Below are positions 7,631 through 14,151 of a stretch of DNA of 14,151 nucleotides, one piece after another; the stretch's first letter is position 1; every line of letters begins with the position of its first letter. Location: positions 146,763-160,913 of the forward strand of contig NW_019091713.1 in the NCBI RefSeq assembly GCF_001949145.1. Direction: 5' to 3'. Source of the DNA: Acanthaster planci. Taxonomy: Eukaryota; Echinodermata; Asteroidea; Valvatida; Acanthasteridae. A model generated the notes under the pieces. It was not told the origin of the DNA and did no database searches. It was given only the letters and a program-made list of their open reading frames with translations. The position numbers and the translations under genes were made by a program.

Positions 7631-8690
7631 ACAAACAAGCAATGCATTTTATGCACAGATCACTGAACAAAACTGAAACCGAAAACATCGTAAGTGTCCA
7701 ACTAATACCTTAGGAAAGTCAGCATTTTTGTTACAGTGTTATATTGAAGATTTAGAAAGCAAAGCTATTGACAATAATAAAGCACAGTATTGGAACCCCT
7801 TCCAAGGACATCAGTTTCGGGCTTGGACTATGACCGTGAATGCCAGTGCGACAGAATCGGCCAAAGAGAATCGGGATTTTAAACTCAGTAATCCTACACT
7901 GACCAATCATGTCCATTTTTTTCAGCCCAGGAGAACGGTACCCTTTCGATATTTTTTCTAAACCAACTATTTCGTTCGCACTTTGAATGCATCTGTCATT
8001 TGGTTAGCGAGTATACCAAAAAAATTCCGAAGAAACCAAATTATCATTGACTGGTTCACTTCCCCTCGTAACGAGATGCATAAATCCATGACTTGTTTGG
8101 CATCCATGCTGAGATAATGCCAAAAGCATTTATGCGTGAGAGTAATGAATCCATATCATACATCTACACATTTCCCGCTCTCTGTTTAACCACACCCATC
8201 ATCCACGCATGCTCAGTTACGATGTCTACAAAGAACCTTTAACATGTTTAGATAAGTACATGTATTTCCATGATCCATCCTACTCTTCTCCATTACCGAC
8301 GCTATTGTAGCACTTGCGTTTTCATGGTAAATGCCACGTCTTGCTTGTATATAGCTTTCACCTTCCTCATTTGTTTTTCTTCATCTAAAAACAACTCTCT
8401 AGCCGTCTTATTTCCTTCGTCATCACGGTGCACGTCAAGTCGTATTCACGGCTGTTAATTTCTAGTTTGTTTTTCCTTCATTTGCCACGCCAATTAACCC
8501 CGCAATATTTCGCTCTTCTCCCTTTTTTAATACCAGTGAAACGTGCATGAAAACAGCGTCCATGCAATATAAACACCACAAGAGTGTCACTCTCCAACTC
8601 GTCAAGGAAAACCAGGACTGGGAAGGTAATGACGCCAGGCGGTAGACACAGGTGTGGGCGTTGGAACACGACAGTCAAGGAGAAACAATT
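7631..8690. other. non-coding stretch, no gene supported
   Basis: Only short unrecognised open frames occur. The notable structure is the nested inverted repeat at 8078-8135. No transposon or RNA gene was recognised. Confidence 0.5.
8078..8135. repeat. nested inverted repeat
   Basis: GCATAAAT (8078-8085) is inverted at 8128-8135, and inside it TTTGGCAT (8096-8103) is inverted at 8117-8124. Together they give two perfect 8-bp stems on one axis, separated by an asymmetric bulge (10 and 3 nt) and closed by a 13-nt loop. The outer arms also read as POU/octamer-like half-sites. It could be a foldback remnant or a symmetrical protein-binding site. Confidence 0.5.
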
Positions 8691-8693
8691 CTT

Positions 8694-9054
8694 TAATTGC
8701 AATAGCGTGCACGCAGGGGACTAATTGCCCAGAGATGCATTATTAATTACTGCGACTGATTGCAGTTTGTTTAGTTCTTGTGATGGAGGGCTAGTTTGAA
8801 TCTCTTTGAAGTCAGCCGCGGGGTTAAACATTAAACCCTAACCGAGACATTAGGGCGGCCATCAGTCGGGAAAATGCTAATAACCCCTTCTCGTCCAGTG
8901 CTTCATCATTCCATCGGGCCATCAGACCAAAAAAGGCCTACACTGCTCTTTGATTGCGGCTGCTGTTGGTTTTCCTAAGCCTGCCCGTGATGTGTAGATG
9001 GAGAGGACCCATTCTGCACACAGACGCTGTCTCCCAAGTAATTACACTAATTAG
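8694..9054. promoter_or_regulatory. candidate homeodomain-site cluster (possible enhancer)
   Basis: TAATTG or TAATTA occurs at 8694-8699, 8722-8727, 8744-8749, 9039-9044 and 9048-9053. The last two are the 8-bp palindromes GTAATTAC (9038-9045) and CTAATTAG (9047-9054), one base apart. A TCF-like CTTTGAT lies at 8948-8954. The density is above what I would expect for this composition, but TAATTA is also common elsewhere in the window. No reporter or conservation evidence is available here. Confidence 0.25.
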
Positions 9055-9930
9055 CTGTTGGAGAATAGTACATGAACCCGGCTTAGATATGGTAGGACGG
9101 GGCTGGAGTGTGATTTTTGTTGGCAAGCTTTGCGTTGATGACACAGGCGCTGAACGTTTCCCCTCGCACAATTTTTTTTCTGATCCATGAGCAGCCAAAA
9201 TGCTCAGTCTCTGCCATTCCTCAGTTTTGTTACTGACGACTCAGCGGAAGTCACTTTCTGGAGCAGCAGTGTCAATGAAAATCACCTCCATCTTGATGAC
9301 AACAGTGGTCACTATTTTAATACCCTGTCTTACCGTGGACACCAATAGTGCTTGAATACCCAAAGGGGTTCCGACGGGAGAAATCCTTAATTTTAACATT
9401 AAAAAACGATAATACAAGGCAGAACCTGTCCCTGGGACAGTTGAACTTGACAAATACAGCAAGACAAAATTTAAGACATGATCAGCTGAGGATGCTTTGC
9501 AAACCGATACTTAGCCAATTTGACAAAGTGCCACAGAAGCACACTATACGTATCGGTTCCTTTTAGACGTCCTTTAAAGATGCAGTCTCAACACAGTTGT
9601 CCTACCAGCCAAAATCAGTCAAGTGACATGTCAAATGTCTATGTACTGTACAGGGGAAGTCATAGGAATTGTTGACTGTTGTTGACTGTTACAGCAAACG
9701 GAAGGTTAATGAGGATACAAACACCCGATAGCTGTTCGTTTTGGTTCTATACAGTTAGTGAGCCAGTCGCAACGTCAGGGCAGCAGTATTACAGTTCAAT
9801 GCTGCTGCGATGGATTTTTTTGTGGAAAACTTCCTTGTTCGACGAAGCCAAAATACCGTCCTATGGTCATTTGGTGCACTGCATGGCCCCAGGGTGGTAC
9901 TACACCGTGAAACCCAAGAACGTTTGGCGC
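9055..9930. other. non-coding stretch, no gene supported
   Basis: Open frames of up to 93 codons overlap on both strands and are not recognisable. CTGTCCC-T-GGGACAG near 9428-9442 is a small perfect palindrome, and GTTGACTGTT is directly repeated near 9670-9690. I see no mobile element here. Confidence 0.5.
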
Positions 9931-9940
9931 GTTTATAAAC

Positions 9941-10037
9941 TAAACACATTAAACAATTGAACACGCGGTGCGTTAATAGATGTGAACGTGTTTAACACAT
10001 AACGTTGTTTATTGTCAGAACATTAAGCGCCTGTTTA
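9941..10037. promoter_or_regulatory. cluster of five forkhead-type cores (left)
   Basis: TAAACA at 9941-9946 and 9950-9955, and TGTTTA at 9989-9994, 10006-10011 and 10032-10037, give five copies of the forkhead core in 97 bp on both strands. The first is part of CTAAACACAT (9940-9949), which recurs exactly at 11275-11284. The cluster may be a homotypic forkhead enhancer or the remains of a repeat family with internal copies. Confidence 0.35.
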
Positions 10038-10753
10038 TAGCGGCTTAAAACGTGAATTCCGTTATTTTCTGCCAATACTCTTTACTGCCGATGAAATTCA
10101 AATTTCAGGATGTAAGTGGTTAATTCAAGCTGATATAACGTTCAATATATGGATGCAGAGGGGATAATCACTTGATTATCAGACCAAAAATAGACATCGT
10201 GTTTAGACAATACGTTCAGTTGTACTGAAATTTTCGCCATCCTTTTGCTAATTTGTAATCAACGGGGGCATTTCAGATGAAACTATTTTGCAGGTTGATT
10301 GCCGCTATTACCATCTTTATTCCAGTAATGATTTCTGATAAAAATCACACAAATTTTTCTGGAGTCATTACCAAAGTATGACCCTACCTTTAAGACACAA
10401 CAAGGCTTACGCGCTGTATCTATACGCACGTGTATATTAGCACTTCTATCTTTTTCGGCGTCCCCCGCACGTCTAGTGGCTGTCGTTAATTGCAAATGAA
10501 GAGAAATCAGACTGGTCAGAGTTGCATTCATTCGTTTCTTACACAGGTTTGTGCATATACCGGTAACGTGCACGGATGGATGATAATTTGCTGAAATAAA
10601 ATAAGGTCTGTCACAATATTTTAACCATTTTTGTTCCTGTGTTAAGTTGTAGCAGTTGGCTTGCCACTCTTCACGTCACTGCGTGTGACTTGAACGCGTG
10701 TGTCATCGTTACCAAATAATATGCAGTTGATAAACACTGCACCCTTTATAAAC
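10038..10753. other. non-coding stretch, no gene supported
   Basis: This AT-rich sequence has isolated forkhead cores at 10200-10205 and 10731-10736. No supported coding frame, RNA gene or recognisable transposon end was found until the hAT-like element begins. Confidence 0.45.
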
Positions 10754-10783
10754 CAGTGTTGTAACGAATCACTGAATTTGGTG

Positions 10784-10905
10784 GCTCGAGTCGAGTCATT
10801 TTAACACTGTGACTCGAGTCGAGTCATTAGGTTACACAGTCGAGTCGAGTCACTTTGTGTAGGCGAGTCGAGTCAGATACCGAGCTCAAGTCAATTTGAG
10901 TCACA
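10784..10905. repeat. left CGAGT pentamer array
   Basis: Four degenerate blocks carry two adjacent CGAGTC units each (near 10785, 10813, 10840 and 10864), followed by decayed GAGTC-like words. Spacing between blocks is about 25-30 bp, so the array is interspersed rather than a pure microsatellite. Confidence 0.7.
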
Positions 10906-11043
10906 AATTTATGAACAAAATAGGCCTAAAATAAAAACACAACTACATGTAAGTCTTTTTGGTATTTTTTTTTGCATTTACACAAACTGAACATAAATTC
11001 GGATGACAGGTATCTATCCAACTTAACTTTAGCTTTTAACATT

Positions 11044-11175
11044 TCGAGCTTATAAGCTTGTACTTGAGTCGAGTCTCCACATGAGAGATTCGAGTTAAGT
11101 CGAGTTGAGTCGCAGAGACTCGAGTCGAGTCATTTAACCGTCGGGACTCGAGTCGCCAAAAATTGTGACTCGAGT
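11044..11175. repeat. right CGAGT pentamer array
   Basis: The array contains GAGTCGAGTC near 11076, variant CGAGTT units near 11090-11110, GACTCGAGTCGAGTCATT near 11118, GGACTCGAGTCG near 11144 and TGACTCGAGTG near 11166. GACTCGAGTCGAGTCATT also occurs near 10811 in the left array, in the same orientation. Confidence 0.7.
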
Positions 11176-11222
11176 GTTTAAAAAGTGTTACATCCCGTAC
11201 ACATGTTAAGGTGTCTAAGTAA

Positions 11223-11372
11223 TAAACACACAAACGGATTTTTAATCACAAAGTGTTTAAAAACTGAACATATGCTAAACACATCCATGCATTTAATCAT
11301 AAACATACGTTGCGTTCAATAAATAAAAGTCTGCATATAATGTTCAGCATATAAACATGTCGTATATGTTTA
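11223..11372. promoter_or_regulatory. cluster of six forkhead-type cores (right)
   Basis: TAAACA at 11223-11228, 11276-11281, 11300-11305 and 11352-11357, and TGTTTA at 11254-11259 and 11367-11372, give six cores in 150 bp; a seventh at 11175-11180 lies inside the adjacent hAT-like element. AGTGTTTAAAAA is directly repeated at 11173-11184 and 11252-11263. The sharing of longer words suggests that duplication contributed to the density. The sequence is strongly AT-rich. No coding frame is supported. Confidence 0.35.
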
Positions 11373-11379
11373 TTAAAAA

Positions 11380-12165
11380 CGTGTCAAAATGTTACAGATT
11401 TACGTTTAATTTGCGTTGAGAAGTTAACCGCTCGGGTTTTACAGTGTATACTTTCTTTGAGCCTCCTTAAAGGAGCCTTATGTACAGGAACGATATCACC
11501 GTCAGCTTTTACTGAGCCCTCAAAAAGCCGGGTTATTTTGACCCATCCTATAGCCGGATGGGGTGGATTCCGCCCCAAACCCGAACTCGACTTTACTGTG
11601 CTCGATTTTCATTGAACTTGGCATGCACATTAAAAAACACTCCTCTTTACAACTCTGAAGTTTGAAATCAATCAAACATATCGTTTTGTTGTCACTGGCA
11701 TCGTGAACTCCAAGGCTACACACATACTATCGCCTGCATGCACTGAGCACCACAGTGGAAAACGTATCCATTTTTGGAAAATGGACGCTGCGCAAGAACG
11801 GTAGGCGCAAAGAGTTACCGGTACTCTCAAAACCCCTAACTCAGCATCTGAAAAAAAATACACTATATACGGAGATATCAGACAAAATGTCGACAGGGGA
11901 CGATTCCGCCCTCTCCTCTTTTAGGGTTAAGCTCAAACCGGTATATACGAAGAAGGATATTACCGACCTTTGGTAATAAGGTATAACCTATTAAAGTTTC
12001 ATAAGCAGTGGGGGGATTGCGGCTTTCGTAGGAAATTGGAACTGTTTGTACATGTATTTAGCCGTGCATGACACGAAAGCACTCGTTTTTATTAGTTTTT
12101 AACGTCCATTTATGCGTACACTGCACCGTTGATAGTTTTTGGAATTACAACGCGGTCGTAATTAA
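11380..12165. other. non-coding stretch, no gene supported
   Basis: The stretch shows small palindromes (CCCATCC/GGATGGG near 11542-11563 and TATTACC/GGTAATA near 11958-11978). An open frame of 73 codons at 11755-11976 has no recognised match. Repeated GATTCCGCCC words (near 11565 and 11903) hint at internal repeat structure, but not enough to define an element. Confidence 0.4.
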
Positions 12166-13550
12166 CGTCGGTTCAAATCCAAATGTGCTTCTATAAATCA
12201 TTGGGAGAACATTGCTGCCGACATTACCCACAAGAGAGCAGAAGAGGACATGTCGCCGCCTCCCCCGAGAGCATCGTCTACCGAGACTGCTCAACCGAGA
12301 CTGGATGAAAGGGCCTCATGAGCTATGACTCCATACCAAGGTGGAACGTGAAGATTTGGCTGCGTGGTGCCTCCTTCAATGCGTACCACCCTTTGTTGCA
12401 CTATCGTACACATCCATGTAAAATTCAAGGGTGAAAGTACTTTATTTGTGGTTAATTTAAACGCCACGGTATCAATAATTTTCTGTGCCGCTGTACTACT
12501 GTTGAGGTCTGAGGCAAAAAATAACTCGATAGCTAACAGAGTGGAAAGCAATTCGGCTGAGGAACGTTTTGCCCTACCAGCACGTGGATACGTCGAGACA
12601 AAATAATAAGTGAGAGAAATTTGTAGGAAATTCATTTCAGGCGAATTTGTTACGAATGAAAATGTTAAGGCCCCCCCGTACAAACAGTATAATGGTCTCT
12701 ATATTTGTGTCTTATGTTCATCTGGCATTCTAAATTACGAGGCAGTAGCACGGTTTCGCCTGCCACCTCCTGTTCAGGGGTCCAGGAGAAATTGAAGCGT
12801 TCCTCCGGAAACTCTAAGGCGATAATAGCCTGAGTGGGATGGAGGTATATGAGCAACTGAATAATTGAATGTGATGTGGCGGCCTTTGCTGCTGAGTGGT
12901 CGTCAAGACCTCCCATCGATGCTCAATGATTCGCAGCAGCGTGGATCCTTGATCGCTAATGAAACACCTCCCGCATCAGCTGGCCCCAAAGACCTTGCTC
13001 TAGTATGGCAGTGTTGCTTTCCAAGTGATATTCAGAGCATCTTGTCTGAAGTGGAATCCGACTTCAGGCGGGAATTTACTGTGACGGACATTTTGTGCTC
13101 TTCCGAGGCCAATTTTCCGGACAATTGAAATGCCAGTCAACTCATTTGAGCATCTGAAACTGCATCAAGTTCAAAAGGTATATACTTTGTCTGCAGAGGC
13201 TGCGGTATTATTACGATGCATCCCCAATTGTACAGTCGAACCTGGATCTCGGGTCGGTTTCGTTGGGGAAAAAACCCTGAATTGCATTCATTATTTCTCA
13301 TTAAAAAGGGCCGAATAAGATTTGAGCAATTTTCACCCGTCACTTGGTCATAAAATCGGTCATTTATTAGAAAGGCCATCAAAATATAAAAATCGCGTTG
13401 ACGAAAAGCTGCGACTTTGAAGCATGGAGCCAAGAAACAGAAGTCGTGTTTTCTTTCAACAATCTGAACAAGTTCGGGGAGATATATTTCAAGAGCAATC
13501 GTCCCACGGAGAGACCGCGTTGAGTATGCATTTGAAAGCTTTCTTTTCAA
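12166..13550. other. open-frame-rich segment, product unrecognised
   Basis: This 1.4-kb stretch holds two long minus-strand open frames (130 codons at 12291-12683 and 137 codons at 13137-13550), a third of 83 codons between them, and several + strand frames of 60-87 codons. A stop-bounded + frame at 12166-12321 reads through a proline run (MSPPPPRASS). None has a domain, signal peptide or membrane pattern that I recognise, and neighbouring frames are not joined by obvious splice sites. It may be a decayed gene or retroelement, or simply a stretch poor in stop codons. I do not call a gene. Confidence 0.2.
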
Positions 13551-13906
13551 TTTTCAGTTTCATAAAATGCTTACAGAAAGTCAAGTTCGCTTCTTGCCAC
13601 TGTCCTGAGAGATGTATTACGACTATAAATCACGGGGCAGGGAGAGTTATGGGCAATTTACCGTCCTGTGACTCTACAGGTTAGTAACCGCACGATAAAG
13701 ATGAATCACCACTCGCTGTGTCGCATCGAGTCGAGCAGCTACTCATTTTCTTCACCGAATACAGCTCAGGGTATGCGTAGCACATTGCATAGGGGCTTAA
13801 TTCGAGCTCAGAGAGCGAGCAGCGTTTTGTATCTTTGAGCAGGGCATTCTTCCCGTCACAATACTTGAAAAAATAAAAATACAAAATACGTGAATCTACT
13901 TTTAAG
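13551..13906. other. non-coding stretch, no gene supported
   Basis: Only short unrecognised frames occur. TCGAGTCGAG near 13726 repeats the CGAGT word of the hAT-like element once, but without an array. An A-rich piece at 13868-13887 precedes the SINE tail. Confidence 0.45.
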
Positions 13907-13909
13907 GGT

Positions 13910-13934
13910 AATTATTATTATTTATAATTATTAT
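13910..13934 (-). repeat. AT-rich simple tail of the SINE
   Basis: AATTATTATTATTTATAATT and the following ATTAT form an imperfect trinucleotide tail at the 3' end of the minus-strand SINE. Such tails are often copied from the partner LINE. The tail differs from the TAAG tail of the LINE at the left of the window, so that LINE is not its obvious partner. Confidence 0.6.
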
Positions 13935-14112
13935 CCTCAACACCGTCTAAGGCACTGTGGCTTGCAAGCCTGAAGAAACCTGTAGAGAGGAGACAATGAG
14001 ACGCAGTTACAGTTTTAGAGATGGGAAGAAAACCCCAGGTGAATATCCTGGGTAAAACCGACGAAATCAGGTACCGGTAGGGACTGAAAACCCAAACAAC
14101 ATGAGGACCGAG

Positions 14113-14129
14113 CCGGGAATTGAACCCAG
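14113..14129 (-). promoter_or_regulatory. Pol III B box / T arm of the SINE head
   Basis: The 17-nt T arm is a complete 5-bp stem with a TTCAATT loop and embeds the B-box promoter element bound by TFIIIC. It is the best evidence that this element derives from a tRNA and was transcribed leftward. Confidence 0.75.
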
Positions 14130-14151
14130 ACCGCAGAGGTGAAACCCAGCT

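Larger units (their letters stand above)
10754..11197. mobile_element. candidate non-autonomous hAT-like DNA transposon with CGAGT subterminal repeats
   Basis: Two arrays rich in the pentamer CGAGT, about 10784-10905 and 11044-11175, flank an AT-rich core of about 130 bp. CGAGTC occurs eight times in the left array and four in the right, often as the palindrome GACTCGAGTC or as GAGTCGAGTCATT. The presumed left end CAGTGTTGTAACG and the reverse complement of the right end (GGGATGTAACAC) share only TGTAAC. hAT elements often begin CAGTG and carry many short subterminal repeats that bind transposase, which is why I suggest that class. No 8-bp target duplication is obvious, and there is no transposase coding sequence. 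The alternative is a degenerate pentanucleotide satellite. Confidence 0.45.
13907..14151 (-). mobile_element. tRNA-derived SINE, 5' end off the window
   Basis: Read on the minus strand, the right edge begins inside a tRNA-like head. The B box GGTTCAATTCC (plus-strand 14116-14126) matches the Pol III consensus GGTTCRANNCC. The T arm CTGGG-TTCAATT-CCCGG (14113-14129) has all five pairs (one G-U) and the standard 7-nt loop. A non-tRNA body of about 170 bp follows, with a small hairpin, CCCAGG/CCTGGG, at 14034-14052. The element ends in an AT-rich simple tail (ATAATAATTATAAATAATAA type, plus 13910-13934). The A box would lie to the right of the window. Part of the body (GGTTTT...GGGGTTTTCTTCCCA) recalls conserved central domains of marine-animal SINEs, but I cannot assign a family. 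Confidence 0.7.

Noticed and set aside
10784-11175. CRISPR-like array of repeated GACTCGAGTC words
   Set aside because: Repeats are only 5-10 bp, unevenly spaced and in a eukaryotic context, with no spacers of constant length.
12170-12180. GGTTCAAATCC, a B-box-like match that could mark a tRNA or SINE
   Set aside because: The flanks do not form a T stem (only three of five pairs) and no A box lies at a suitable distance upstream.
1-14151. A bacterial or phage system (operon, toxin-antitoxin, defence island)
   Set aside because: There are no tightly packed long ORFs, no ribosome binding sites, and clear eukaryotic LINE and SINE remnants, so a prokaryotic reading is not supported.

Overview
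This window looks like ordinary non-coding DNA from an animal nuclear genome, most likely a marine invertebrate deuterostome (sea urchin, acorn worm or amphioxus type). The evidence is as follows: no long open frame carries a recognisable single-copy protein; there are no bacterial features such as packed genes, Shine-Dalgarno starts or operons; the base composition is moderately AT-rich; and several decayed eukaryotic transposons are present (LINE, SINE, MITE-like and hAT-like). The 8-mer TAGGCCTA occurs three times and AAGGCCTA twice. I associate this palindrome with ambulacrarian genomes, but only as a weak hint. The species cannot be fixed from this sequence.

Layout. Positions 1-835 hold the decayed 3' end of a LINE-type non-LTR retrotransposon on the + strand: a reverse-transcriptase fragment near 28-175, an unrecognised middle, a recognisable C-terminal tail at 618-833, and a (TAAG)n tail. 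Positions 836-5750 are unique-looking non-coding DNA with no supported gene. They contain a MEF2-like and K50-homeodomain pair near 1038-1063, a CCAAT/TATA arrangement near 2645-2713, an AAAC microsatellite near 4090 and a CpG-rich segment near 4340-4450. Positions 5751-6150 hold a polypyrimidine tract and two adjacent palindromic elements: a hairpin with 18-bp perfect arms (about 5798-5912) and a MITE-like element with 45-bp terminal inverted repeats (5901-6150).

Positions 6151-9940 are again mostly unassigned. They carry a promoter-like motif cluster at 7530-7630, a nested inverted repeat at 8078-8135 and a homeodomain-site cluster at 8694-9054. Positions 9941-10037 and 11223-11372 are two dense clusters of the forkhead-type core TAAACA/TGTTTA. 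They flank a candidate non-autonomous hAT-like element (about 10754-11197) built from CGAGT pentamers around an AT-rich core. Positions 11380-13900 are unassigned, with an open-frame-rich stretch at 12166-13550. Positions 13907-14151 are the 3' part of a tRNA-derived SINE on the minus strand, running off the right edge.

No genes here can be shown to work together. The content is best read as an intergenic or intronic stretch shaped by transposons, with several candidate cis-regulatory clusters. I found no convincing undescribed protein or RNA system. The most interesting structures are the paired palindromic elements at 5.80-6.15 kb and the forkhead-core clusters around the CGAGT element.
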